A stretch of 64,000 nucleotides of DNA from Caldicellulosiruptor bescii DSM 6725 (lineage in GTDB: Bacteria > Bacillota > Thermoanaerobacteria > Caldicellulosiruptorales > Caldicellulosiruptoraceae), in assembly GCF_000022325.1 (NCBI RefSeq), contig NC_012034.1, positions 1,196,501-1,260,500 of the forward strand, given 5' to 3'. This document shows positions 50,184 through 60,073 of the stretch, one piece after another (the first letter of the stretch is position 1; each line of letters starts with the position of its first letter). A program made the translations under genes and the position numbers. Below the pieces are notes generated by a model. The model made no database searches, had not been told where the DNA came from, and worked only from the letters and a program-made list of their open reading frames with translations.

Positions 50184-51170
50184 ATGAAACACAATGTCAA
50201 GATTATTTCAACAGGAAGATTTGTACCCGAGAGAATTCTTTCCAACCATGATTTAGAAAAGATGGTTGATACATCTGATGAATGGATAACCCAGCGAACA
50301 GGTATAAAAGAAAGAAGAATAGTTGATGGAAAACTTTCTACAACCGATTTAGCGGTCCAAGCGGCAAGAAATGCTATTCAAAAGGCAGGAATTTTACCCA
50401 ATGAGATTGACCTTGTGGTTGTTGCAACAGTAACACCTGAGATGTTTTTTCCTTCAACAGCATGCCTTGTTCAAAAAGAGTTAAAACTTAAAAATGCATT
50501 TGCTTTTGACATATCCGCAGCATGTTCAGGTTTTATATATGGTATGGCAATTGCTACTCAATTTATTCAAAACGGGTTTTGCAAAACTGCTCTTGTTATA
50601 GGTGCCGAAGCACTCTCTAAGATAACTAACTGGTCTGACAGGTCCACATGTGTGCTTTTTGGTGATGGGGCAGGTGCTGCCATTTTAACAGCTTCAAGCG
50701 AAGAAGGTATTTTAGGGTTTGAGCTTGGAAGTGATGGTGAAAATGGGCTTTTGCTTTACTGTCATGCGTTTGGGCTCAGTGATTTAAGCTATTCTCAGTC
50801 CAAAGATATGCCAAATTTTAGAAAAATCTTTATGGACGGCAACGAGGTTTATAAGTTTGCTGTTAAAATAATGCCATACGCAGTTGAAAAAGTTTTGGAA
50901 AAGGTTGGGCTTTCTTCTTCGGATATTGATGTTTTCATACCCCATCAAGCAAATATAAGGATAATTGAAAGTGCTGCAAAGAGGCTCAAAATTCCGATGG
51001 AGAAGGTGTTTGTTAACCTGCACAAATATGGTAATACATCTGCTGCATCAATCCCAATTGCACTTGATGAGGCAATAGAAGAAGGAAAGATAAAAAAAGG
51101 TGACAAGATTGTACTTGTTGGATTCGGAGGAGGCCTTACGTGGGCATCTTGTGCTGTTAAATGGATTTAG
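50184..51170 (+). CDS. fabH: 3-oxoacyl-ACP synthase III
   Basis: A 328-residue condensing enzyme that starts fatty acid synthesis from acyl-CoA and malonyl-ACP. The catalytic Cys is in [12 protein letters not shown] (about 113), His in [10 protein letters not shown] (about 253) and Asn in [10 protein letters not shown] (about 285). It starts two bases after the plsX stop, so translation is coupled. Confidence 0.95.
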   Translation: MKHNVKIISTGRFVPERILSNHDLEKMVDTSDEWITQRTGIKERRIVDGKLSTTDLAVQAARNAIQKAGILPNEIDLVVVATVTPEMFFPSTACLVQKELKLKNAFAFDISAACSGFIYGMAIATQFIQNGFCKTALVIGAEALSKITNWSDRSTCVLFGDGAGAAILTASSEEGILGFELGSDGENGLLLYCHAFGLSDLSYSQSKDMPNFRKIFMDGNEVYKFAVKIMPYAVEKVLEKVGLSSSDIDVFIPHQANIRIIESAAKRLKIPMEKVFVNLHKYGNTSAASIPIALDEAIEEGKIKKGDKIVLVGFGGGLTWASCAVKWI

Positions 51171-51188
51171 AAAGGAGAGATATAAAAA

Positions 51189-52100
51189 GTGGGAAAATTG
51201 GCAGTTATGTTCCCTGGTCAAGGTGCGCAATTTGTTGGTATGGGTTATGATTTTTATCAGAATTTTGACGCTTCTAAAAGGATTTTTGATTTAGCAAATG
51301 AAGCTTTGGATTTCGATTTGAAAAACATTGTTTTCAATGGTCCTGAAGAGGAGCTAAAACTTACAAGAATTACTCAGCCTGCGATTCTTACAACCTCAAT
51401 TGCAATATATGAAGCTGTGAAAGACAGACTGGAACCTAAAGCTGTATTTGGTCAGAGCTTAGGAGAGTACTCTGCGCTTGTTGTATCTGGTTGTATTGAT
51501 TTTAAAACTGCTGTGTGGCTTGTTTCAAAAAGAGGAGAATATATGCAAAATGAGGTGCCTGAAGGTGTAGGAGCAATGGCAGCGGTTTTGGGCTTGTCAG
51601 CTGAAGATGTAAAAGAAGTCTGTAGAATAGCAAAAGAGAAGGGAGTTGTTGAAATTTCAAACATCAATTCTCCTGAACAGACAGTGATTTCCGGAGAAAA
51701 ACAAGCTGTGTATTTTGCAATGGAGATTACAAAGCAAAAGGGAGCAAAAAGATGTGTGGAACTTAACGTCTCTGCCCCATTTCACTGCAGCCTTATAAAA
51801 GGTGCAGGAGAGAAACTAAAAAAACACTTATTAGAAATTGACATAAAAGAACCTCAAATCCCTGTTGTATCGAATGTTACAGCAGATTATATGAAAAAAG
51901 AGGATATAATAGACCTTTTAGAAAAACAGGTTTATACTACTGTAAATTTCCTTGGATGTGTAAATAGGCTTTTGGAAGATGGGTTTGATACATTTGTAGA
52001 GATAGGACCTGGAACCACTTTAAGTGGTCTTGTAAAGAAGATAAAAAAGGATGTTAAAATTATAAACATTAACAAGGTTGAAGACATAAATAATCTTTAA
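51189..52100 (+). CDS. fabD: Malonyl-CoA:ACP transacylase
   Basis: A 303-residue acyltransferase that loads malonyl groups on ACP. MFPGQGAQFVGMG is at the N-terminus (about 7), the nucleophile in FGQSLGEYSALV (Ser about 89) and the His in NVSAPFHCSLI (about 199). The start is GTG with AAAGGAGAG upstream. An enoyl reductase gene, often between fabH and fabD, is not here. Confidence 0.95.
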   Translation: MGKLAVMFPGQGAQFVGMGYDFYQNFDASKRIFDLANEALDFDLKNIVFNGPEEELKLTRITQPAILTTSIAIYEAVKDRLEPKAVFGQSLGEYSALVVSGCIDFKTAVWLVSKRGEYMQNEVPEGVGAMAAVLGLSAEDVKEVCRIAKEKGVVEISNINSPEQTVISGEKQAVYFAMEITKQKGAKRCVELNVSAPFHCSLIKGAGEKLKKHLLEIDIKEPQIPVVSNVTADYMKKEDIIDLLEKQVYTTVNFLGCVNRLLEDGFDTFVEIGPGTTLSGLVKKIKKDVKIININKVEDINNL

Positions 52101-52141
52101 TATCGCATTCATAAGATTTTGTTGTAGGAGGATTTTAAATT

Positions 52142-52888
52142 ATGGAACTTTTAAAAGATAAAGTGGCGCTCATTACAGGTGCATCACGTGGAATTGGAAG
52201 AGCTATTGCTTTAAAGTTTGCTCAAAACGGAGCAAATGTAGTTATTAACTATTCGTCAAGTCAGTCCCAAGCAGAAAATTTGAAAGAAGAGATAGAGAAA
52301 ATAGGAACAAAAACGATGATAATAAAATGTGATGTTTCAAATCCAGATGAAGTAAATCAGATGTTTTCACAAGTAGAAAATGAATTTGGAAGACTTGATA
52401 TACTTGTTAACAATGCTGGAATTACAAAAGATGGACTAATTCTTAGAATAAATGAGGAGGATTTTGATAAGGTTATTTCGATAAACCTAAAAGGAGCGTT
52501 TTTGTGCGCAAGAGCAGCTGCCAAAATGATGGTAAAACAGCGGTTTGGCAATATAATTAATATATCCTCTGTTGTAGGAATTGCAGGAAATGTTGGACAG
52601 GCAAATTATGCAGCGTCCAAAGCAGGAATAATAGGTCTTACAAAGTCTCTTGCAAAAGAACTTGCGTCCCGCAATATCAGGGTAAATGCAATAGCACCAG
52701 GATTTATTAAAACTGACATGACAGAAGTTTTAAGTGACAAGGTAAAAGAGGCCATGCTTTCTTCCATCCCACTTGGTCGATTTGGCGAGGCTGATGAGAT
52801 TGCAAACGTGGCACTTTTTCTTGCCTCAAGCCTTTCATCCTATATTACTGGGCAAGTTATTGTTGTTGACGGTGGGATGATTATGTAA
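52142..52888 (+). CDS. fabG: 3-oxoacyl-ACP reductase
   Basis: A 248-residue short-chain dehydrogenase that reduces 3-oxoacyl-ACP with NADPH. The motifs are [13 protein letters not shown] (about 12-24), [10 protein letters not shown] (about 87), [22 protein letters not shown] with catalytic Ser, Tyr and Lys split around 139-156, and the C-terminal [12 protein letters not shown]. Confidence 0.95.
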   Translation: MELLKDKVALITGASRGIGRAIALKFAQNGANVVINYSSSQSQAENLKEEIEKIGTKTMIIKCDVSNPDEVNQMFSQVENEFGRLDILVNNAGITKDGLILRINEEDFDKVISINLKGAFLCARAAAKMMVKQRFGNIINISSVVGIAGNVGQANYAASKAGIIGLTKSLAKELASRNIRVNAIAPGFIKTDMTEVLSDKVKEAMLSSIPLGRFGEADEIANVALFLASSLSSYITGQVIVVDGGMIM

Positions 52889-52944
52889 TAATATTCTTAA
52901 GTAGAGCGATTATTAAAAATACAAAATTTTTGGAGGTGTTTTTT

Positions 52945-53181
52945 GTGAACAGCGAAATTTTTGAAAAGGTAAAAAAAATCATAGCAGACAAACTTGACAT
53001 TGAAGAAGACAAGATAACACCTGAATCTTCTTTCTTGGATGACCTTGGTGCAGACTCACTGGACATTGTTGAGCTTATCATGGAGCTTGAAGAAGAGTTT
53101 GGCATTGAAATTCCAGATGAGGATGCAGAAAAGATTAGAACAGTTGCAGATGCGGTAAAATATATTGAAGAGCATCAATAA
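52945..53181 (+). CDS. acpP: Acyl carrier protein
   Basis: A 78-residue carrier protein. The phosphopantetheine serine is in [11 protein letters not shown] (about 38), and the protein is acidic and helical as expected. GTG 52945 stands six bases after GGAGGTG; the in-frame codon at 52930 lies upstream of that site and is rejected. Confidence 0.95.
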   Translation: MNSEIFEKVKKIIADKLDIEEDKITPESSFLDDLGADSLDIVELIMELEEEFGIEIPDEDAEKIRTVADAVKYIEEHQ

Positions 53182-53191
53182 AAAATACTTG

Positions 53192-53222
53192 CCCCTGCTT
53201 TTAAGAATTTCAAAAGCAGGGG
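53192..53222 (+). terminator. Hairpin between acpP and fabF
   Basis: CCCCTGCTTTT and AAAAGCAGGGG form an 11-bp perfect stem with a nine-base loop and no T-run after it. It is more likely an RNA stability or attenuation element that leaves acpP message in excess than a full stop. Confidence 0.7.
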
Positions 53223-53262
53223 TAAAGTATTCAACTTTTAAACGTTTAGGAGGTAAACTTGA

Positions 53263-54501
53263 ATGAAAAGAAGAGTTGTGATAACTGGGCTGGGAGTTAT
53301 ATCCTCTTTGGGATTTGATATAGATACGTTTTGGAATTCTATCAAAAATGGGAAAAATGGTATCAAAGTTGTAGAGAAATTTGACATTTCAAACTTTCCT
53401 ACAAAGGTTGCTGCAGAGATTGTAAACTTTGACCCCACAAATTACATAGACAAAAAAGAAGCACGAAGAATGGATAGGTTCACACACTTTGCTTTAGCAG
53501 CAACAAAACTTGCACTTGAAGATAGTAAACTCAATTTAGAAAACATTGACAAGACAAAAGTTGGTGTAGTAATAGGAAGTGGCATTGGGGGAATTGAGAC
53601 ATTAGAGGAACAGGCAAATATATTGAGAGAGAAAGGACCATCAAGGGTAAGTCCTTTCTTTGTTCCAATGATGATAGCAAATATTGCAGCAGGACACATT
53701 GCAATAACATATGGATTCAAAGGTATAAATGAAACAATTGTTACAGCATGTGCCTCTTCCGCACATGCAATTGGAGAAGCATTTAGAATGATTCAGCAAG
53801 ACTATGCTGATGTGATAGTCACTGGCGGGTCTGAGGCGGCAATCACTCCACTTTCATTTGCAGGTTTTTGTGCTATGAAGGCAATGTCAACAAACCCTGA
53901 CCCAAATTCAGCCTGCAGACCGTTTGATAAAGACAGGGACGGGTTTGTAATGGGCGAAGGTGGAGCGATACTTATCTTAGAAGAACTTGAACATGCAAAA
54001 AAGCGAGGAGCTAAAATATATGCTGAGGTTGTGGGATATGGTGCGTCAGATGATGCATATCACATAACAGCCCCTGACCCAGAAGGGGAAGGGCCTATGC
54101 TTGCAATGCAAAGGGCAATAAAGGATGCAGGAATTGATCCTGAAAAGATAGACTATATAAATGCTCATGGTACTTCTACACCTTATAATGATAAATACGA
54201 AACACTTGCAATTAAGAAATTGTTTGGTGAACATGCATATAAACTTTCAGTAAGTTCTACAAAGTCTATGACAGGTCATTGGCTTGGCGCTGCAGGAGCA
54301 GTGGAAACATTGATAACTGCATTGGCAATATATAACCAATTTGTTCCACCAACAATTAATTATACTACCAAAGATGAAGAGTGCGATTTGGATTATACTG
54401 TTAATCAGGGCAGAGAAAGAAATATTGAGTATGCTATGACAAACTCTTTCGGTTTTGGAGGTCACAACGCAGTTCTTGTTCTTAAAAAATACGAAGAGTA
54501 G
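53263..54501 (+). CDS. fabF: 3-oxoacyl-ACP synthase II
   Basis: A 412-residue elongating condensing enzyme. The catalytic Cys is in [12 protein letters not shown] (about 164), the histidines in [12 protein letters not shown] (about 302) and [14 protein letters not shown] (about 339), and the C-terminal [10 protein letters not shown] is conserved. Last gene of the fab operon, with a terminator following. Confidence 0.95.
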   Translation: MKRRVVITGLGVISSLGFDIDTFWNSIKNGKNGIKVVEKFDISNFPTKVAAEIVNFDPTNYIDKKEARRMDRFTHFALAATKLALEDSKLNLENIDKTKVGVVIGSGIGGIETLEEQANILREKGPSRVSPFFVPMMIANIAAGHIAITYGFKGINETIVTACASSAHAIGEAFRMIQQDYADVIVTGGSEAAITPLSFAGFCAMKAMSTNPDPNSACRPFDKDRDGFVMGEGGAILILEELEHAKKRGAKIYAEVVGYGASDDAYHITAPDPEGEGPMLAMQRAIKDAGIDPEKIDYINAHGTSTPYNDKYETLAIKKLFGEHAYKLSVSSTKSMTGHWLGAAGAVETLITALAIYNQFVPPTINYTTKDEECDLDYTVNQGRERNIEYAMTNSFGFGGHNAVLVLKKYEE

Positions 54502-54510
54502 AAAATAAAG

Positions 54511-54546
54511 ATGCCCCAATTTTAAAAAAGAAATTGGGGCATTTTG
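54511..54546 (+). terminator. Terminator after fabF
   Basis: ATGCCCCAATTT (54511-54522) and AAATTGGGGCAT (54531-54542), a perfect 12-bp stem, then TTTTG. Confidence 0.88.
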
Positions 54547-54593
54547 TATTTGTTAATAGAAGATTTTCACGAAAGGGGAAAACAGAAGTAAGG

Positions 54594-55262
54594 ATGGAAG
54601 AAATAGAGAAAGCTTTAGGATACAAATTCATGGATAAAAACTTGTTGAGACTTGCGCTTACTCATAAATCAGCAACACATAGTAACAAAAACTGCTATGA
54701 AAGGCTTGAATTTCTTGGTGATGCAGCTTTAGAACTTGTTGTGAGCAAATATTTGTTTGTCCATTTTCCAGAGCTTTCTGAAGGTGAACTTACTAATATA
54801 AGAGCTGCAGTTGTGTGTAGTCAGACGTTATCTAAGATTGCTGAAAAGCTGAATCTTAAAAATCATATAATTTTTGGGAAACGTGAAAAAATGGAAAAAT
54901 TTCATGAGAACAAATCTATTTTAACAGATGTAGTTGAAGCTATTTTTGGAGCAATTTTTATTGAATCTGGCTTCGAAAAACTTGAGAAGATTATTGTTAA
55001 TCTTCTTAAACCTTACATTCAAAAAGCTGTAGCAGGCAAGCTTTTTTACGATTACAAGACAAAGCTTCAAGAGTTTGTACAGAAGAAAGGGCAAAAAAAG
55101 ATTGTGTACAAAGATTATGAAATAATTGAAAAGAAATATTTCAAGTCAGAGCTTTTCATTGAAGGGAAAAAAGTCTCTGAAGGATACGGAACTTCAAAAA
55201 AAGAAGCTCAGCAGGATGCAGCGTATAAATTCTTGCTTGAAATGGGGGAGCAAGAGGAGTGA
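54594..55262 (+). CDS. rnc: Ribonuclease III
   Basis: A 222-residue double-strand RNA endonuclease for rRNA and mRNA processing. The signature ERLEFLGDAALELVV (about 35-49), the second acidic site TDVVEAIFGAIFIE (about 112-125) and a C-terminal dsRNA-binding domain (about 150-220) are present. ATG 54594 gives the conserved MEEIEKALGYKF; a longer frame from 54534 begins inside the fabF terminator and is rejected. The stop overlaps the next start. Confidence 0.94.
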   Translation: MEEIEKALGYKFMDKNLLRLALTHKSATHSNKNCYERLEFLGDAALELVVSKYLFVHFPELSEGELTNIRAAVVCSQTLSKIAEKLNLKNHIIFGKREKMEKFHENKSILTDVVEAIFGAIFIESGFEKLEKIIVNLLKPYIQKAVAGKLFYDYKTKLQEFVQKKGQKKIVYKDYEIIEKKYFKSELFIEGKKVSEGYGTSKKEAQQDAAYKFLLEMGEQEE

Positions 55263-56284
55263 AACAGAGGATTTTGCCCATATTTATTCCTCAGTATGCC
55301 TGTCCTTTTAACTGTATATTTTGCAATCAAAAAACAATATCTGGAGAAAAAGAAGAGGTAAGCTTGGACAGGATAAAAAGGCAGATTGAACAAGGGCTGA
55401 AAATTAATTCAGATGAGGAGGTTGAACTTGCATATTATGGTGGTAATTTTACTGCCATCGATATAGATTTTCAAAAAAAATTGCTTGAACTTGCTAATAG
55501 TTTCGAGAGAATAAAGAGTATTCGAATTTCCACAAGACCTGACTGTATTGATGAGGAGAGATTAAGATTATTAAAACTTTACAATGTGAGGACAATAGAA
55601 CTTGGAATCCAAAGCATGTTTGACCATGTTTTAAATGCGAGTGCAAGAGGACACACTGCTCAACATAGCAAAAATGCAATGGAAATGATAAAAAAGTTTG
55701 GGTTTTTACTCGGGGTTCAAGTTATGGTAGGGCTTCCAAAATCAACGTCTGAGAAGGATATTGAAACAGCAAAGATATTGACCAGTTTTTCACCAGACAT
55801 TGCAAGGATTTATCCAACTCTTGTCATAGAGGGTACTTATCTTGCAAAGATGTACCAAAGAGGAGAATATGAGCCTCTTTCTTTAAATGAGGCAGTGGAA
55901 AGATGTAGCCAGATAAAATCCATATTTATAGAAAAGGGCGTAAATGTTATTAGAGTTGGGCTTCAGCCAACAGAAGAGATAAATTACAATGCAAAAGTTT
56001 TAGCAGGACCTTTTCATCCTTCGTTTGGTGAGCTTGTAGACTCAGAGATAATATTCAGAAAGGTTGTAGAAAGATTACAAGACCAAAAGTTTACTAAAGT
56101 ATTGTTTATAGTACATCCTAAGAACTACTCAAAGTTTGTAGGACAGAAAAAAAGTAATATCAAGAGGTTTAAACTGCTTTTTTCTCATGCTGAAATTGAA
56201 GTGTTATGTAGCAATGAAGAGGTTGATAAGATAAGGATGATTACAGAATCTAACGAAACTGTAGTTGATATTAGCAGACTTTGA
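55259..56284 (+). CDS. Radical SAM protein (Elp3-like core)
   Basis: A 341-residue radical SAM enzyme. The cluster motif is CPFNCIFC (C-x3-C-x2-C, residues 15-22), with YYGGNFTAID (about 60), IRISTRPDCID (about 90) and an ELGIQSM motif (about 115) resembling the Elp3/YhcC group. A partner in clostridia lies between rnc and smc, as it starts to do here. The substrate is unknown; tRNA modification is only a guess. The GTG start overlaps rnc by four bases. Confidence 0.82.
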   Translation: MKQRILPIFIPQYACPFNCIFCNQKTISGEKEEVSLDRIKRQIEQGLKINSDEEVELAYYGGNFTAIDIDFQKKLLELANSFERIKSIRISTRPDCIDEERLRLLKLYNVRTIELGIQSMFDHVLNASARGHTAQHSKNAMEMIKKFGFLLGVQVMVGLPKSTSEKDIETAKILTSFSPDIARIYPTLVIEGTYLAKMYQRGEYEPLSLNEAVERCSQIKSIFIEKGVNVIRVGLQPTEEINYNAKVLAGPFHPSFGELVDSEIIFRKVVERLQDQKFTKVLFIVHPKNYSKFVGQKKSNIKRFKLLFSHAEIEVLCSNEEVDKIRMITESNETVVDISRL

Positions 56285-56290
56285 GGTTAT

Positions 56291-56329
56291 TTAACATAGA
56301 TTTAACATTCATTTTAATTTGATTTAACA
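56291..56329 (+). promoter_or_regulatory. Four PhoP-like boxes upstream of pstS
   Basis: TTAACA at 56291, 56302 and 56324, with the variant TTTAAT at 56313, gives four half-sites at an exact 11-bp period. This is the direct-repeat layout of Pho-regulon promoters in Gram-positive bacteria (TTAACA-type boxes with about 5-bp spacers). A -10-like TAAAAT follows at 56339-56344, with no clear -35, as at PhoP-activated promoters. Confidence 0.75.
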
Positions 56330-56409
56330 TTAGTTGTGTAAAATCGTAATATATCAAAAACATAAGGGTAAAAATAATTATGTAAAAAATTAAAATGGGG
56401 AGTGGAAGA

Positions 56410-57228
56410 ATGTTCAAAAAATCTTTTGTTTTAGTAGTTGTATTATCTTTTTTGAGTTTGCTTCTTTTTGGTTGCAAAAATGTGGGAAATGAAGCTCAGA
56501 AATCTAAAAATTCAATTACAGTTGCGGGTTCAACCTCTGTTCAGCCATTGGCAGACGATTTGGCAAAGGCGTTTATGGAAAAACACCCAGACACCAAAAT
56601 TGAGGTCCAGGGCGGAGGTTCAGGTGTTGGGATAAAATCAGCCAGAGACGGTGTTGCTGATATTGGCACATCTTCGAGAGAACTAAAACCAGAAGAAAAA
56701 GGTCTTCATGAATACAAGATAGCAGTTGATGGAATTGCAATTGTTGTGCATCCTTCAAATCCTATTGAAAATCTTACAATAGATCAGATAAAAGATATAT
56801 ATACAGGCAAAATAAAAAATTGGAAAGATGTTGGTGGAAAAGATGCGCAGATTGTTGTTGTAACACGAGAAGAAGGGTCTGGAACACGTGGTGCATTTGA
56901 AGAACTTGTGATGGGTGGTAGTTCAATTTCTGATTCTGCAGTTGTTCAGCCATCAACTGGTGCAGTAAAGCAATCTGTTTCGCAAGACCCTAATGCAATA
57001 GGATATATCTCAATAGGTGTGCTGGATTCAAGTGTTAAAGCTGTAAAAATAGAAGGAGTGGAACCGATAGAGGATAATGTAAAAAATGGCAAGTATAAAC
57101 TTCAAAGACCTTTTCTGTTTTTGACCAAGGATGAACCAAAAGGTCTTGTAAAAGAATTTATTGATTTTACTTTAAGTGAAGAAGGACAGGCCATTGTAGA
57201 AAAACACCATTACATCAAAGTGAAGTAG
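56410..57228 (+). CDS. pstS: Phosphate-binding lipoprotein PstS
   Basis: A 272-residue extracellular phosphate-binding protein. It has a lipoprotein signal ending in LLLFGC (Cys 22), then ITVAGSTSVQPLADDLA (about 36), GSGVGIKSARDG and the phosphate-loop stretch TREEGSGTRGAFEELV (about 154). ATG 56410 follows GGGGAG; an in-frame ATG at 56395 overlaps that site. First gene of pstSCA, behind the Pho boxes. Confidence 0.94.
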   Translation: MFKKSFVLVVVLSFLSLLLFGCKNVGNEAQKSKNSITVAGSTSVQPLADDLAKAFMEKHPDTKIEVQGGGSGVGIKSARDGVADIGTSSRELKPEEKGLHEYKIAVDGIAIVVHPSNPIENLTIDQIKDIYTGKIKNWKDVGGKDAQIVVVTREEGSGTRGAFEELVMGGSSISDSAVVQPSTGAVKQSVSQDPNAIGYISIGVLDSSVKAVKIEGVEPIEDNVKNGKYKLQRPFLFLTKDEPKGLVKEFIDFTLSEEGQAIVEKHHYIKVK

Positions 57229-57259
57229 TATTTTATTGCAATGGGGTGTAAGATTTATT

Positions 57260-58114
57260 ATGCCTAAGAAGAAAAGTGCCATAGAAATGATTTTGTTTTT
57301 AGCTGCTGCTATTTCAGTAGTTTCTGTACTGCTTATCACCATTTTTATTTTTAAAGAAGGTTTTGCAATCATAAAAGAATATGGGCTTTGGAATTTCATT
57401 TTAGGCAGAAAATGGGCACCTTTGAGTGGCAAATTTGGGATTTTTCCAATGATTTTAGGTTCGATTTATGTTACTTTGGGAGCAATTATTATAGGTGTAC
57501 CAATTGGAATTGCAACAGCAATATTTTTGGGTGAACTTGTAAATGAAAAGATATCAAGGCTTATAAGACCATTTGTTGAGCTGTTGGCAGGAATTCCATC
57601 TGTGATCTACGGTTTTTATGGTCTTGTTGTGGTGGTTCCTCTAATAAGGAAATTTTTAGGAGGCTCTGGTTTTTCTATTTTGGCATCTTCTATAATTTTG
57701 GGAATTATGATTTTGCCAACAATTATTAACATCTCAGAAGTATCAATAAGGTCTGTGCCAAGAGAGTATAAAGAAGGGTCTTTAGCCCTTGGTGCAACTC
57801 ACTGGCAGACAATAAAAGGGGTTATTTTGCCTGCTGCAAAGTCTGGAATTATTGCTTCAATAATTCTTGGCATGGGAAGGGCGATTGGCGAGACAATGGC
57901 TGTGATTATGGTAGCAGGCAATAGTCCAAAAATACCAAATAGTATTTTGGATCAGGTAAGAACCTTGACAGGAAATATAGCAATTGAGATGGGGTATGCG
58001 TCTGGTAAACATGCTCAGGCGCTTTTTGCAACCGGAATTGTTCTTTTTGTAATTATTATGATTTTAAACACCATTGCAAATGTAATTGCAAGAAAAGTTG
58101 GTGAAGAGAGATGA
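57260..58114 (+). CDS. pstC: Phosphate ABC transporter permease PstC
   Basis: A 284-residue inner-membrane permease with six predicted helices. The ATPase-docking loop has REYKEGSLALGATHWQTI (about 165-182), and ELLAGIPSVIYGFYG and GRAIGETMAVIMVAG are family motifs. ATG 57260 gives MPKKKSAIEM; the frame extends to a TTG at 57236 with no ribosome site. Ends in a four-base overlap with pstA. Confidence 0.93.
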   Translation: MPKKKSAIEMILFLAAAISVVSVLLITIFIFKEGFAIIKEYGLWNFILGRKWAPLSGKFGIFPMILGSIYVTLGAIIIGVPIGIATAIFLGELVNEKISRLIRPFVELLAGIPSVIYGFYGLVVVVPLIRKFLGGSGFSILASSIILGIMILPTIINISEVSIRSVPREYKEGSLALGATHWQTIKGVILPAAKSGIIASIILGMGRAIGETMAVIMVAGNSPKIPNSILDQVRTLTGNIAIEMGYASGKHAQALFATGIVLFVIIMILNTIANVIARKVGEER

Positions 58115-58953
58115 TAAGAAAGAATAAAGTTGTACAGGGTATTGTATTTTCTATAATTGGACTTTTTACGTTAATCACCATGGTAATATTAATTGTTATA
58201 GTATTTCACATTATTTCTAATGGACTAAAAGGTATAAGTTTAAACTTTATTCTACAGTACCCTGAAGAGATGGGCAAAAGCGGAGGAATATTCCCTGTTA
58301 TTGTGGGAACTTTGTATGTGACCTTGCTTGCAGTTATAATTGCTTCGCCTGTAGGGGTATTAGCAGCAATCTATTTGACTGAATATGCAAAGAAAGGAAA
58401 AGTTGTTGAACTTATAAGATTCGGCACAGAAACATTGGCAGGAATACCTTCTATAATTTATGGACTTTTCGGATTTGCATTTTTTGTAATTGCACTTGGA
58501 TTTAGATGGTCCATTTTATCAGGTGCACTTACGCTTTCGATAATGATTCTGCCTACCATTATACGAACTTCAGAAGAGGCTATAAAAACTGTTCCGATGT
58601 CTTTTAGGGAAGGGAGTCTTGCACTTGGTGCGACAAAGTGGCAGACAATAGCTAAGGTTGTGATCCCACCTGCGATGCCTGGGATATTGACAGGAGTTAT
58701 CTTGGGAGTTGGAAGGGCAATAGGTGAGACTGCTGCAGTGCTTTTAACAGCTGGAAGTTCGCTAAATTTCCCCACAAGCATATTTAGTCCAACGAGAACC
58801 ATGTCTGTGCATCTTTATATTCTTTCTTCAGAAGGACTTTCAAAATTAAATTCATATGCTACTGCAACATTGCTCATTGTAATTGTGTTTATAATAAATA
58901 CGTTTGCAAACATGATAATTCGAAGGTATAACAGAATTTTGGGCAGAGGATAA
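58111..58953 (+). CDS. pstA: Phosphate ABC transporter permease PstA
   Basis: A 280-residue permease, partner of PstC, with six helices. The docking loop MSFREGSLALGATKWQTI (about 164-181), ETLAGIPSIIYGLFG and GRAIGETAAVLLTAG are present. The next gene should be pstB (the ATPase), but none follows: after a 100-base gap comes spoVS. The transporter must therefore use an ATPase coded elsewhere or be incomplete. Confidence 0.93.
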   Translation: MIRKNKVVQGIVFSIIGLFTLITMVILIVIVFHIISNGLKGISLNFILQYPEEMGKSGGIFPVIVGTLYVTLLAVIIASPVGVLAAIYLTEYAKKGKVVELIRFGTETLAGIPSIIYGLFGFAFFVIALGFRWSILSGALTLSIMILPTIIRTSEEAIKTVPMSFREGSLALGATKWQTIAKVVIPPAMPGILTGVILGVGRAIGETAAVLLTAGSSLNFPTSIFSPTRTMSVHLYILSSEGLSKLNSYATATLLIVIVFIINTFANMIIRRYNRILGRG

Positions 58954-59053
58954 ATTAAAGAAGGAATTTTTAAAATGATGTAGAATTATATATAGTATAA
59001 AATTCGGTTTTATATTTAAATGAAATCACCACATCATATTCAGGAGGTATAAT

Positions 59054-59320
59054 GTGAGTATGGAAGTTCTAAAAGTTGCTGCAAATTCAAAACCACAAAA
59101 AGTGGCAGGAGCTCTGACTGCAGTAATAAAGGAAAAAAGAGTTGCTGAGCTTCAGGCAGTTGGAGCAGGTGCTGTAAACCAGGCTGTCAAGGCTATTGCA
59201 ATTGCAAGAGGAAAAGTAGCGCCAAATGGTATTGACTTAATTGTAATTCCAGCATTTTCTGAAATTGATATTGATGGTGAAGAAAGAACTGCAATAAAGT
59301 TTATTGTTCAGGCAAGGTAA
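59054..59320 (+). CDS. spoVS: SpoVS-like protein
   Basis: An 88-residue Alba-like protein of the stage V sporulation protein S family: VLKVAANSKPQKVAGALTAV, VGAGAVNQAVKAIAIARG and FIVQAR are close to the Bacillus form. SpoVS acts in spore coat and septation timing in Bacillus, but it also occurs widely in non-sporulating bacteria. GTG 59054 is six bases after AGGAGG. Confidence 0.92.
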   Translation: MSMEVLKVAANSKPQKVAGALTAVIKEKRVAELQAVGAGAVNQAVKAIAIARGKVAPNGIDLIVIPAFSEIDIDGEERTAIKFIVQAR

Positions 59321-59347
59321 GGAAAATCAATGTTTTACAAGTTAGGG

Positions 59348-59374
59348 CAGGTAGAAACACTACCTGTTTTTTTT
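59348..59374 (+). terminator. Terminator after spoVS
   Basis: CAGGTA (59348-59353) and TACCTG (59361-59366), loop GAAACAC, then TTTTTTTT. Confidence 0.82.
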
Positions 59375-59473
59375 ATTCTAAAATCTATTGACAAACATTT
59401 TTTAAGGTATTAAAACAAAGATAACCAAGTAATTATATAAAAATACTTGGAGTAAAAAATAGGAGGTAATACT

Positions 59474-60073
59474 ATGTCAAGGATTGCAAAAAATCTTACT
59501 GATCTCATTGGTAATACACCTTTATTAGAGCTATCAAACTATAACAGGTTAAATAATTTAGAAGCAAGAATTATAGCAAAATTAGAATATTTTAATCCAG
59601 CATCAAGTGTAAAGGATAGAATTGGATACGCAATGATCAGAGATGCTGAGGAAAAAGGGTTGATAAATAAAGACACTGTTATTATTGAACCAACGAGTGG
59701 AAATACTGGGATTGCATTAGCTTTTGTGGCAGCTGCAAAAGGGTACAGGTTAATACTCACAATGCCAGATACAATGAGTATTGAAAGAAGGAAACTTTTA
59801 AAGGCTTTGGGAGCCGAGCTTGTATTAACTCCGGGTGCTGAAGGAATGAAGGGAACTGTAAAAAAAGCAGAGGAATTAGCAGCACAGATACCAAATTCAT
59901 TTATACCACAACAATTCAAAAATCCAGCCAATCCTGAAATTCATAGAAGGACAACAGCAGAGGAGATATGGAGAGACACGGACGGGCAGGTAGATATATT
60001 TGTTGCAGGTGTTGGAACTGGTGGAACAATAACGGGGAGACTTGTCAAGAATTTTGTGTTTCCACATCAATAG
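59474..60073 (+). pseudogene. cysK: Truncated cysteine synthase (5' part of cysK)
   Basis: A 199-residue frame equal to the first two thirds of O-acetylserine sulfhydrylase (full length about 305). The PLP lysine in [12 protein letters not shown] (about 42), [12 protein letters not shown] (about 71) and [11 protein letters not shown] (about 178-188) are normal. The frame then runs into unrelated residues ([10 protein letters not shown]) where the IS-like element begins. The missing C-terminal part is not found beyond the element, so this is an insertion with deletion. The product probably cannot fold fully. The AGGAGGT site is intact. Confidence 0.85.

Noticed and set aside
54534..54593. N-terminal extension of rnc
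   Set aside because: It starts within the fabF terminator stem, and the conserved RNase III N-terminus begins at MEEIEKALGYKF.
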